Below are positions 49,713-61,613 of a stretch of 64,000 nt of DNA, piece after piece. This DNA is from Nomia melanderi. Its lineage: Eukaryota; Arthropoda; Insecta; Hymenoptera; Halictidae. The stretch lies in contig NW_027475130.1 in assembly GCF_051020985.1 (NCBI RefSeq), positions 12,108,001 through 12,172,000 of the forward strand, read 5' to 3'. A program made the translations under genes and the position numbers. The notes under the pieces were generated by a model that saw only the letters and a program-made list of their open reading frames with translations, was not told the origin of the DNA and searched no databases. How positions within the stretch are numbered: the stretch's first letter is position 1; each line of letters opens with the position of its first letter.

Positions 49713-52700
49713 GCACACGAGATATCACCAGATATATATTGGATTTTACCCTGACCATGAGGGTCCGGCCCCATGAGACTGTGGTTTTTTCGGCCCCTGG
49801 TGGTCCGACGTCGTTCCCGCTGCACAGATTCATGCGCCAGGGCCTCCTACAGACAATGCACTTTGATTTATTGCGCTATCTGTAATAGCACCCGAGATAT
49901 CACCAGATATATATTGGATTTTACCCTGACCCTGAGTGTCCGGCCCCATGAGACGGTGGTTGTCTCGGCCCCAGGAGGTTCGAGGACGTTTCCGCTTGCA
50001 CAGATTCATGCGCCAGGGCATCCTGCAGATAATTCACTTTGGTTTATTGCGCTATCTCTAATAGCACCCGAGATATCACCAGATATATACTGGATTTTCC
50101 CCTGACCCTGAGTGTCCGGCCCCATGAGACTGTGGTTTTCTCGGTCCCTGGTGGTCCGAGGTCGTTCCCGCTGCACAGATTCATGCGTCAGTGCCTCCTA
50201 CAGACAATGCACTTTGATTTATTGCGCTATCTGTAATAGCCCCCGAGATATCACCAGATATATATTGGATTTTCCCCTGACCCTGAGTGTCCGGCCCCAT
50301 GAGACTGTGGTTTTCTCGGACCCTGGTGGTCCGAGGTCGTTCCCGCTGCACAGATTCATGCGCCAGGGCCTCCTACAGACAATGTACTTTGATTTATTGC
50401 GCTATCTGTAATAGCACCCGTGATATCACCAGATATATATTGGATATTACCCTGACCCTGAGTGTCCGGCCCCATGAGACTGTGGTTTTCTCGGCCCCTG
50501 GTGGTCCGAGGTCGTTCCCGCTGCACAGATTCATGCGCCAGGGCCTCCTACAGACAATGCACTTTGATTTATGGCGCTATCTGTAATAGCACCCGAGATA
50601 TCACCAGATATATATTGGATTTTTCACTGACCCTGAGCGTCCGGCCCCATGAGACGGTCGTTTTCTCGGGCCCTGGTGGTCCGAGGTCGTTCCCGCTGCA
50701 CAGGTTCATGCGCCAGGGCCTCCTACAGACAATGCACTTTGATTTATTGCGCTATCTGTAATAGCGCCCGAGATATCAGCAGATATATATTGGATTTTTC
50801 AATGACCCTGAGTGTCCGGCCCCATGAGACGGTCGTTTTCTCGGCCCCTGGTGGTCCGAGGTCGTTCCCGCTGCACAGATTCATGCGCCAGGGCCCCCTG
50901 CAGATAATTCACTTTGGTTTATTGCGCTATCTATAATAGCACCCGAGATATCACCAGATATATATTGGATTTTACCCTGACCCTGAGTGTCCGGCCTCAT
51001 GAGACTGTGCTTTTCTCGGCCCCTGGTGGTCCGAGGTCGTTCCCGCTGCACAGATTCATGCGCCAGGGCCTCCTACAGACAATGCACTTTGATTTATAGC
51101 GCTATCTGTAATAGCACCCGAGATATCACCAGATATATATTGGATTTTCCCCTGACCCTGAGTGTCCGGCCCCATGAGACTGTGGTTTTCTCGGCCCCTG
51201 GTGGTCCGAGGTGGTTCCCGTTGCATAGATTCATGCGCCAGGGCCTCCTGCAGATAACTCACTTTGGTTTATTGCGCTATCTCTAATAGCACCCGAGATA
51301 TCACCAGATATATATTGGATTTTTCCCTGACCCTGAGTGTCCGGCCCCATGAGACTGTGGTTTTCTCGGCCCCTGGTGGTCCGAGGTCGTTCCCGCTGCA
51401 CAGATTCATGCGTCAGGGCCTCCTGCAGACAATGCACTTTGATTTATCGAGCTATCTCTAATGGCACCCGATATATCACCAGATATATAATGGATTTTTC
51501 CCTGACCCTGAGTGTCCGGCCCCATGAGACTTTGGTTTTCTCGGCCCCTGGTGGTCCGAGGTCGTTCCCGCTGCACAGATTCATGCGCCAGGGCCTTCTA
51601 CAGACAATGCACTTTGATTTATTGCGCTATCTGTAATAGCACCCGAGATATCACCAGATATATATTGGATTTTCCCCTGACCCTGAGTGTCCGGCCCCAT
51701 GAGACTGTGGTTTTCTCGGCCCCTGGTGGTCCGAGGTCGTTCCCGCTGCACAGATTCATGCGCCAGGGCCTCCTACAGACAATGTACTTTGATTTATTGC
51801 GCTATCTGTAATAGCACCCGTGATATCACCAGATATATATTGGATATTCCCCTGACCCCGAGTGTCCGGCCCCATGAGACGGTGGTTGTCTCGGCCCCTG
51901 GTGGTCCGAGGTCGTTCCCGCTGCACAGATTCATGCGCCAGGGCCTCCTACAGACAATGCACTTTGATTTATGGCGCTATCTGTAATAGCACCCGAGATA
52001 TCACCAGATATATATTGGATTTTTCACTGACCCTGAGTGTGCGGCCCCATGAGACGGTGTTTTTCTCGGACCCTGGTGGTCCGAGGTCGATCCCGCTGCA
52101 CAGATTCATGCGCCAGGGCCTCCTGCAGATAATACACTTTGATTTATTGCGCTATCTGTAATAGCACCCGAGATATCACCAGATATATATTGGATTTTCC
52201 CCTGACCCTGAGTGTCCGGCCCCATGAGACGGTGGTTGTCTCGGCCCCTGGTGGTCCTAGGTCGTTCCCGCTGCACAGATTCATGCGCCAGGGCCTCCTA
52301 CAGACAATGCACTTTGATTTATTGCGCTATCTGTAATAGCACCCGAGATATCACCAGATCTATATTGGATTTTCCCCTGACCCTGAGTATCCGGCCCCAT
52401 GAGACTGTGGTTTTTTCGGCCCCTGGTGGTCCGAGGTCGTTCCCGCTGCACAGATTCATGCGCCAGGGCCTCCTGCAGATAATTCACTTTGGTATATTGC
52501 GCTATCTCTAATAGCACCCGAGATATAACCAGATATATACTGGATTTTCCCCTGACCCTGAGTGTCCGGCCCCATGAGACTGTGGTTTTCTCGGCCCCTG
52601 GTGGTCCGAGGTCGTTGCCGCTTCACAGATTCATGCGCCAGGGCCTCCTACAGACAATGCACCTTGATTTATTGCGCTATCTGTAATAGCACCCGAGATA

Positions 52701-54438
52701 TCACCAGATATATATTGGATTTTACCCTGACCCTGAGTGTCCGGCCCCATGAGACGGTGGTTGTCTCGGCCCCTGGTGGTCCGAGGTCGTTCCCGCTTCA
52801 CAGATTCATGCGCCTGGGCATCCTGCAGATAATTCACTTTGGTTTATTGCGCTATCTCTAATAGCACCCGAGATATCACCAGATATATATTGGATTTTCC
52901 CCTGACCCTGAGTGTCCGGCCCCATGAGACTGTGGTTTTCTCGGCCCCTGGTGGTCCGAGGTCGTTCCCGCTGCACAGATTCATGCGCCAGGGCCTCCTA
53001 CAGACAATGCACTTTGATTTATTGCGCTATCTGTAATAGCACCCAAGATATCACCAGATATATATTGGATTTTACCCGGACCCTGTGTGTCCGGCCCCAT
53101 GAGACGGTGGTTGTCTCGGCCCCTGGAGGTCCGAGGACGTTCCCGCTGCACAGATTCATGCGCCAGGGCCTCCTGCAGATAATTCGCTTTGATTTATTGC
53201 GCTATCTGTAATAGCACCCGAGATATCACCAGATATATATTGGATTTTTCACTGACCCTGAGCGTCCGGCCCCATGAGACGGTCGTTTTCTCGGGCCCTG
53301 GTGGTCCGAGGTCGTTCCCGCTGCACAGGTTCATGCGCCAGGGCCTCCTACAGACAATGCACTTTGATTTATTGCGCTATCTGTAATAGCACCCGAGATA
53401 TCAGCAGATATATATTGGATTTTTCACTGACCCTGAGTGTCCGGCCCCATGAGACGGTCGTTTTCTCGGCCCCTGGTGGTCCGAGGTCGTTCCCGCTGCA
53501 CAGATTCATGCGCCAGGGCCCCCTGCAGATAATTCACTTTGGTTTATTGCGCTATCTCTAATAGCACCCGAGATATCACCAGATATATATTGGATTTTAC
53601 CCTGACCCTGAGTGTCCGGCCCCATGAGACTGTGCTTTTCTCGGCCCCTGGTGGTCCGAGGTCGTTCCCGCTGCACAGATTCATGCGCCAGGGCCTCCTA
53701 CAGACAATGCACTTTGATTTATAGAGCTATCTGTAATAGCACCCGAGATATCACCAGATATATATTGGATTTTCCCCTGACCCTGAGTGTCCGGCCCCAT
53801 GAGACTGTGGTTTTCTCGGCCCCTGGTGGTCCGAGGTGGTTCCCGTTGCATAGATTCATGCGCCAGGGCCTCCTGCAGATAACTCACTTTGGTTTATTGC
53901 GCTATCTCTAATAGCACCCGAGATATCACCAGATATATATTGGATTTTTCCCTGACCCTGAGTGTCCGGCCCCATGAGACTGTGGTTTTCTCGGCCCCTG
54001 GTGGTCCGAGGTCGTTCCCGCTGCACAGATTCATGCGTCAGGGCCTCCTGCAGACAATGCACTTTGATTTATCGAGCTATCTCTAATGGCACCCGATATA
54101 TCACCAGATATATAATGGATTTTTCCCTGACCCTGAGTGTCCGGCCCCATGAGACTTTGGTTTTCTCGGCCCCTGGTGGTCCAAGGTCGTTCCCGCTGCA
54201 CAGATTCATGCGCCAGGGCCTCCTACAGACAATGCACTTTGATTTATTGCGCTATCTGTAATAGCACCCGAGATATCACCAGATATATATTGGATTTTCC
54301 CCTGACCCTGAGTGTCCGGCCCCATGAGACTGTGGTTTTCTCGGACCCTGGTGGTCCGAGGTCGTTCCCGCTGCACAGATTCATGCGCCAGGGCCTCCTA
54401 CAGACAATGTACTTTGATTTATTGCGCTATCTGTAATA
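49713..54438 (+). repeat. 28/29-mer higher-order repeat, copy 2
   Basis: Begins like copy 1 (GCACACGAG/GACCATGAGGG, then the 176-bp unit at 49,888). It has one additional unit around 50,239-50,588, where CCCGTGATATC and TTGGATATTACCC appear, and then follows 45,513-49,362 closely. Units from 54,439 continue with matches to 51,814 (offset 2,625 bp). The 15-mer and 14-mer periods thus alternate: the unit at 45,513 recurs at 48,138, 50,589 and 53,214. Confidence 0.88.
49888..50063 (+). repeat. 176-bp monomer, CGCTTGCAC lineage, copy 2
   Basis: Same extra T and the same companion changes as 44,987-45,162, at the equivalent place in the second HOR copy. Confidence 0.92.
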
Positions 54439-57239
54439 GCACCCGTGATATCACCAGATATATATTGGATATTCCCCTGACCCTGAGTGTCCGGCCCCAT
54501 GAGACGGTGGTTGTCTCGGCCCCTGGTGGTCCGAGGTCGTTCCCGCTGCACAGATTCATGCGCCAGGGCCTCCTACAGACAATGCACTTTGATTTATGGC
54601 GCTATCTGTAATAGCACCCGAGATATCACCAGATATATATTGGATTTTTCACTGACCCTGAGTGTGCGGCCCCATGAGACGGTGTTTTTCTCGGACCCTG
54701 GTGGTCCGAGGTCGTTCCCGCTGCACAGATTCATGCGCCAGGGCCTCCTGCAGATAATACACTTTGATTTATTGCGCTATCTGTAATAGCACCCGAGATA
54801 TCACCAGATATATATTGGATTTTCCCCTGACCCTGAGTGTCCGGCCCCATGAGACTGTGGTTTTCTCGGCCCCTGGTGGTCCGAGGTCGTTGCCGCTTCA
54901 CAGATTCATGCGCCAGGGCCTCCTACAGACAATGCACTTTGATTTATTGCGCTATCTGTAATAGCACCCGAGATATCACCAGATATATATTGGATTTTAC
55001 CCTGACCCTGAGTGTCCGGCCCCATGAGACGGTGGTTGTCTCGGCCCCTGGTGGTCCGAGGTCGTTCCCGCTTCACAGATTCATGCGCCTGGGCATCCTG
55101 CAGATAATTCACTTTGGTTTATTGCGCAATCTCTAATAGCACCCGAGATATCACCAGATATATAATGGATTTTCCCCTGACCCTGAGTGTCCGGCCCCAT
55201 GAGACTGTGGTTTTCTCGGCCCCTGGTGGTCCGAGGTCGTTCCCGCTGCACAGATTCATGCGCCAGGGCCTCCTACAGACAATGCACTTTGATTTATTGC
55301 GCTATCTGTAATAGCACCCAAGATATCACCAGATATATATTGGATTTTACCCGGACCCTGAGTGTCCGGCCCCATGAGGCGGTGGTTGTCTCGGCCCCTG
55401 GAGGTCCGAGGACGTTCCCGCTGCACAGATTCATGCGCCAGGGCCTCCTACAGACAATGCACTTTGATTTATTGCGCTATCTGTAATAGCACCCGAGATA
55501 TCACCAGATATATATTGGATTTTACCCTGACCCTGAGTGTCCGGCCCCATGAGACGGTGGTTGTCTCGGCCCCTGGAGGTACGAGGACGTCCCCGCTTGC
55601 ACAGATTCATGCGCCAGGGCATCCTGCAGATAATTCACTTTGGTTTATTGCGCTATCTCTAATAGCACCCGAGATATCACCAGATATATACTGGATTTTC
55701 CCCTGACCCTGAGTGTCCGGCCCCATGAGACTGTGGTTTTCTCGGCCCCTGGTGGTCCGAGGTCGTTCCCGCTGCTCAGATTCATCCGCCAGGGCCTCCT
55801 ACAGACAATGCACTTTGATTTATTGCGCTATATCTAATAGCACCCGAGATATCACCAGACATATATTGGATTTTTCACTGACCCTGAGTGTCCGGCCCCA
55901 TGAGACGGTCGTTTTCTCGGCCCCTGCTGGTCCGAGGTCGTTCCCGCTGCACAGATTCATGCGCCAGGGCCTCCTGCAGATAATTCACTTTGGTTTATTG
56001 CGCTATCTCTATTAGCACCCGAGATATCACCAGATATATATTGGATTTTCCCTTGACCCTGAGAGTCCGGCCCCATGAGACTGTGGTTTTCTCGGCCCCT
56101 GGTGGTCCGAGGTCGTTCCCGCTGCACAGGTTCATGCGCCAGGGCCTCCTACAGACAATGCACTTTGATTTATTGCGCTATCTGTAATAGCACCCGAGAT
56201 ATCACCAGATATATATTGGATTTTTCACTGACCCTGAGCGTCCGGCCCCATGAGACGGTCGTTTTCTCGGCCCCTGGTGGTCCGAGGTCGTTCCCGCTGC
56301 ACAGGTTCATGCGCCAGGGCCTCCTACAGACAATGCACTTTGATTTATTGCGCTATCTGTAATAGCACCCGAGATATCACCAGATCTATATTGGATTTTC
56401 CCCTGACCCTGAGTATCCGGCCCCATGAGACTGTGGTTTTTTCGGCCCCTGGTGGTCCGAGGTCGTTCCCGCTGCACAGATTCATGCGCCAGGGCCTCCT
56501 GCAGATAATTCACTATGGTTTATTGCGCTATCTGTAATAGCACCCGAGATATCACCAGACATATATTGGATTTTCCCCTGACCCTGAGTGTCCGGCCCCA
56601 TGAGACGGTCGTTTTCTCGGCCCCTGGTGGTCCGAGGTCGTTCCCGCTGCACAGGTTCATGCGCCAGGGCCTCCTACAGACAATGCACTTTGATTTATTG
56701 CGCTATCTGTAATAGCACCCGAGATATCACCAGGTATATACTGGATTTTCCCCAGACCCTGAGTGCCCGGCCCCATGAGACGGTGGTTTTCTCGGCCCCT
56801 GGTGGTCCGAGGTCGTTGCCGCTTCACAGATTCATGCGCCAGGGCCTCTTACAGACAATGCACTTTGATTTATTGCGCTATCTGTAATAGCACCCGAGAT
56901 ATCACCAGATATATATTGGATTTTCCCCTGACCCTGAGTGTCCGGCCCCATGAGACTGTGGTTTTTTCGGCCCCTGGTGGTCCGAGGTCGTTCCCGCTGC
57001 ACAGATGCATGCGCCAGGGCCTCCTGCAGATAATTCACTTTGGTTTATTGCGCTATCTCTAATAGCACCCGAGATATCACCAGATATATATTGGATTTTC
57101 CCCTGACCCTGAGAGTCCGGCCCCATGAGACTGTGGTTTTCTCGGCCCCTGGTGGCCCGAGGTCGTTCCCGCTGCACAGATTCATGCGCCAGGGCCTCCT
57201 ACAGACGATGCACTTTGATTTATTGCGCTATCTGTAATA
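54439..57239 (+). repeat. Mosaic satellite segment after the 28/29-mer
   Basis: Two units (54,439 and 54,614) match 51,814 and 51,989 at 2,625 bp. The next four (54,789-55,488) match 52,514-53,213 at 2,275 bp, so two units were dropped at the junction. After that come the 176-bp unit at 55,489 and a run without a clear partner, including CCAGACATATATTGG (55,840) and CTCTATTAGC (about 56,007, as at the window start). Confidence 0.82.
55489..55664 (+). repeat. 176-bp monomer, CGCTTGCAC lineage, copy 3
   Basis: The extra T is present (CCCGCTTGCAC). Here the companion bases are GGAGGTACGAGGACGTCCCC rather than GGAGGTTCGAGGACGTTTCC, so this copy is a distinct subtype. Confidence 0.92.
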
Positions 57240-59338
57240 GCACCCGAGATATCACCGGATATATATTGGATTTTTCCCAGACCCTGAGTGTCCGGCCCCA
57301 TGAGACAGTGGTTGACTCGGCCCCTGGGGGTCCGAGGTCGTTCCCGCTGCACAGATTCATGCACCATGGCCTCCTACAGACAATGTACTTTGATTTATTG
57401 CGCTATCTGTAATAGCACCCGAGATATCACCAGATATATATTGGATTTTCCCCTGACACTGAGTGTCCGGCCCCATGAGACTGTGGTTTTCTCGGCCCCT
57501 GGTGGTTGAGGTCGTTGCCGCTGCACAGGTTCATGCGCCAGGGCCTCCTACAGACAATGCCCTTTGATTTATTGCGCTATCTGTAATAGCACCCGAGATA
57601 TCACCAGATATATATTGGATTTTCCCCTGACCCTGAGTGTCCGGCCCCATGAGACTGTGGTTTTCACGGCCCCTGGTGGTCCGAGGTCGTTCCCGCTGCA
57701 CAGATTCATGCGCCAGGGCCTCCTACAGACAATGCACTTTGATTTATTGCGCTATCTGTAATAGCACCCGAGATATCACCAGATATATATTGGATTTTTC
57801 ACTGACCCTGAGTGTGCGGCCCCATGAGACGGTGTTTTTCTCGGACCCTGGTGGTCCGAGGTCGTTCCCGCTGCACAGATTCATGCGCCAGGGACTCCTG
57901 CAGATAATACACTTTGATTTATTGCGCTATCTGTAATAGCACCCGAGATATCACCAGATATATATTGGATTTTCCCCTGACCCTGAGTGTCCGGCCCCAT
58001 GAGACGGTGGTTGTCTCGGCCCCTGGTGGTCCTAGGTCGTTCCCGCTGCACAGATTCATGCGCCAGGGCCTCCTACAGACAATGCACTTTGATTTATTGC
58101 GCTATCTGTAATAGCACCCGAGATATCACCAGATCTATATTGGATTTTCCCCTGACCCTGAGTATCCGGCCCCATGAGACTGTGGTTTTTTCGGCCCCTG
58201 GTGGTCCGAGGTCGTTCCCGCTGCACAGATTCATGCGCCAGGGCCTCCTGCAGATAATTCACTTTGGTATATTGCGCTATCTCTAATAGCACCCGAGATA
58301 TCACCAGATATATACTGGATTTTCCCCTGACCCTGAGTGTCCGGCCCCATGAGACTGTGGTTTTCTCGGCCCCTGGTGGTCCGAGGTCGTTGCCGCTTCA
58401 CAGATTCATGCGCCAGGGCCTCCTACAGACAATGCACTTTGATTTATTGCGCTATCTGTAATAGCACCCGAGATATTACCAGATATATATTGGATTTTAC
58501 CCTGACCCTGAGTGTCCGGCCCCATGAGACGGTGGTTGTCTCGGCCCCTGGTGGTCCGAGGTCGTTCCCGCTTCACAGATTCATGCGCCTGTGCATCCTG
58601 CAGATAATTCACTTTGGTTTATTGCGCTATCTCTAATAGCACCCGAGATATCACCAGATATATATTGGATTTTCCCCTGACCCTGAGTGTCCGGCCCCAT
58701 GAGACTGTGGTTTTCTCGGCCCCTGGTGGTCCGAGGTCGTTCCCGCTGCACAGATTCGTGCGCCAGGGCCTCCTACAGACAATGCACTTTGATTTATTGC
58801 GCTATCTGTAATAGCACCCAAGATATCACCAGATATATATTGGATTTTACCCGGACCCTGAGTGTCCGGCCCCATGAGGCGGTGGTTGTCTCGGCCCCTG
58901 GAGGTCCGAGGACGTTCCCGCTGCACAGATTCATCCGCCAGGGCCTCCTACAGACAATGCACTTTGATTTATTGCGCTATCTGTAATAGCACCCGAGATA
59001 TCACCAGATATATATTGGATTTTTCACTGACCCTGAGCGTCCGGCCCCATGAGACGGTCGTTTTCTCGGCCCCTGGTGGTCCGAGGTCGTTCCCGCTGCA
59101 CAGGTTCATGCGCCAGGGCCTCCTACAGACAATGCACTTTGATTTATTGCGCTATCTGTAAAAGCACCCGAGATATCACCAGATCTATATTGGATTTTCC
59201 CCTGACCCTGAGTATCCGGCCCCATGAGACTGTGGTTTTTTCGGCCCCTGGTGGTCCGAGGTCGTTCCCGCTGCACAGATTCATGCGCCAGGGCCTCCTG
59301 CAGATAATTCACTATGGTTTATTGCGCTATCTGTAATA
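57240..59338 (+). repeat. 13-mer higher-order repeat, copy 1 (12 shared monomers, 2,099 bp)
   Basis: Twelve units that recur at 59,515-61,613 (offset 2,275 bp, 13 monomers). Markers include CACCGGATATAT with GACAGTGGTTGACTCGG and CCCTGGGGGTCC, the 174-bp GGTGGTTGAGG unit, TTTTCACGGCCC, GTGTGCGG with GTGTTTTTCTCGGACC, GTGGTCCTAGG, ATATTACCAG, CGCCTGTGCATCC, CAGATTCGTGCG and CTGTAAAAGC. The only difference noticed is CGGCCCCTGG versus CGGCTCCTGG near 60,819. Confidence 0.92.
57415..57588 (+). repeat. 174-bp monomer, GGTGGTTGAGG type, copy 1
   Basis: One base is lost where other units read GGTGGTCCGAGG. This is a different deletion from the missing-C lineage of domain 1, and the unit also carries GACACTGAG and GTTGCCGCTG. 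Confidence 0.92.
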
Positions 59339-59514
59339 GCACCCGAGATATCACCAGACATATATTGGATTTTCCCCTGACCCTGAGTGTCCGGCCCCAT
59401 GAGACGGTGGTTGTCTCGGCCCCTGGAGGTCCGAGGACGTTCCCGCTTGCACAGATTCATGCGCCAGGGCATCCTGCAGATAATTCACTTTGGTTTATTG
59501 CGCTATCTCTAATA
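59339..59514 (+). repeat. 176-bp monomer, CGCTTGCAC lineage, copy 4
   Basis: Links the two copies of the 13-mer. It has the extra T and GGAGGTCCGAGGACG. The first third (CCAGACATATATTGG) matches the unit at 61,614, which is an ordinary 175-bp unit, so the two differ only after the GGCCCCATGAGACGGT region. Confidence 0.9.
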
Positions 59515-61613
59515 GCACCCGAGATATCACCGGATATATATTGGATTTTTCCCAGACCCTGAGTGTCCGGCCCCATGAGACAGTGGTTGACTCGGCCCCT
59601 GGGGGTCCGAGGTCGTTCCCGCTGCACAGATTCATGCACCATGGCCTCCTACAGACAATGTACTTTGATTTATTGCGCTATCTGTAATAGCACCCGAGAT
59701 ATCACCAGATATATATTGGATTTTCCCCTGACACTGAGTGTCCGGCCCCATGAGACTGTGGTTTTCTCGGCCCCTGGTGGTTGAGGTCGTTGCCGCTGCA
59801 CAGGTTCATGCGCCAGGGCCTCCTACAGACAATGCCCTTTGATTTATTGCGCTATCTGTAATAGCACCCGAGATATCACCAGATATATATTGGATTTTCC
59901 CCTGACCCTGAGTGTCCGGCCCCATGAGACTGTGGTTTTCACGGCCCCTGGTGGTCCGAGGTCGTTCCCGCTGCACAGATTCATGCGCCAGGGCCTCCTA
60001 CAGACAATGCACTTTGATTTATTGCGCTATCTGTAATAGCACCCGAGATATCACCAGATATATATTGGATTTTTCACTGACCCTGAGTGTGCGGCCCCAT
60101 GAGACGGTGTTTTTCTCGGACCCTGGTGGTCCGAGGTCGTTCCCGCTGCACAGATTCATGCGCCAGGGACTCCTGCAGATAATACACTTTGATTTATTGC
60201 GCTATCTGTAATAGCACCCGAGATATCACCAGATATATATTGGATTTTCCCCTGACCCTGAGTGTCCGGCCCCATGAGACGGTGGTTGTCTCGGCCCCTG
60301 GTGGTCCTAGGTCGTTCCCGCTGCACAGATTCATGCGCCAGGGCCTCCTACAGACAATGCACTTTGATTTATTGCGCTATCTGTAATAGCACCCGAGATA
60401 TCACCAGATCTATATTGGATTTTCCCCTGACCCTGAGTATCCGGCCCCATGAGACTGTGGTTTTTTCGGCCCCTGGTGGTCCGAGGTCGTTCCCGCTGCA
60501 CAGATTCATGCGCCAGGGCCTCCTGCAGATAATTCACTTTGGTATATTGCGCTATCTCTAATAGCACCCGAGATATCACCAGATATATACTGGATTTTCC
60601 CCTGACCCTGAGTGTCCGGCCCCATGAGACTGTGGTTTTCTCGGCCCCTGGTGGTCCGAGGTCGTTGCCGCTTCACAGATTCATGCGCCAGGGCCTCCTA
60701 CAGACAATGCACTTTGATTTATTGCGCTATCTGTAATAGCACCCGAGATATTACCAGATATATATTGGATTTTACCCTGACCCTGAGTGTCCGGCCCCAT
60801 GAGACGGTGGTTGTCTCGGCTCCTGGTGGTCCGAGGTCGTTCCCGCTTCACAGATTCATGCGCCTGTGCATCCTGCAGATAATTCACTTTGGTTTATTGC
60901 GCTATCTCTAATAGCACCCGAGATATCACCAGATATATATTGGATTTTCCCCTGACCCTGAGTGTCCGGCCCCATGAGACTGTGGTTTTCTCGGCCCCTG
61001 GTGGTCCGAGGTCGTTCCCGCTGCACAGATTCGTGCGCCAGGGCCTCCTACAGACAATGCACTTTGATTTATTGCGCTATCTGTAATAGCACCCAAGATA
61101 TCACCAGATATATATTGGATTTTACCCGGACCCTGAGTGTCCGGCCCCATGAGGCGGTGGTTGTCTCGGCCCCTGGAGGTCCGAGGACGTTCCCGCTGCA
61201 CAGATTCATCCGCCAGGGCCTCCTACAGACAATGCACTTTGATTTATTGCGCTATCTGTAATAGCACCCGAGATATCACCAGATATATATTGGATTTTTC
61301 ACTGACCCTGAGCGTCCGGCCCCATGAGACGGTCGTTTTCTCGGCCCCTGGTGGTCCGAGGTCGTTCCCGCTGCACAGGTTCATGCGCCAGGGCCTCCTA
61401 CAGACAATGCACTTTGATTTATTGCGCTATCTGTAAAAGCACCCGAGATATCACCAGATCTATATTGGATTTTCCCCTGACCCTGAGTATCCGGCCCCAT
61501 GAGACTGTGGTTTTTTCGGCCCCTGGTGGTCCGAGGTCGTTCCCGCTGCACAGATTCATGCGCCAGGGCCTCCTGCAGATAATTCACTATGGTTTATTGC
61601 GCTATCTGTAATA
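59515..61613 (+). repeat. 13-mer higher-order repeat, copy 2 (12 shared monomers, 2,099 bp)
   Basis: Near-perfect copy of 57,240-59,338, containing its own 174-bp GGTGGTTGAGG unit. The following unit at 61,614 no longer matches the 176-bp linker, so the tandem repeat stops after two copies. Confidence 0.92.
59690..59863 (+). repeat. 174-bp monomer, GGTGGTTGAGG type, copy 2
   Basis: Same one-base loss and companion changes as 57,415-57,588, at the equivalent place of the second 13-mer copy. Confidence 0.92.

Noticed and set aside
55362..55706. Open frame of about 114 codons, the longest in the window, and hundreds of similar 60-100 codon frames on both strands
   Set aside because: They recur because the satellite recurs. 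The unit length is not a multiple of three, so the frame changes each monomer and ends at stops fixed in the repeat. The longer ones are made by 176-bp units. No domain, signal or start context sets any one apart.
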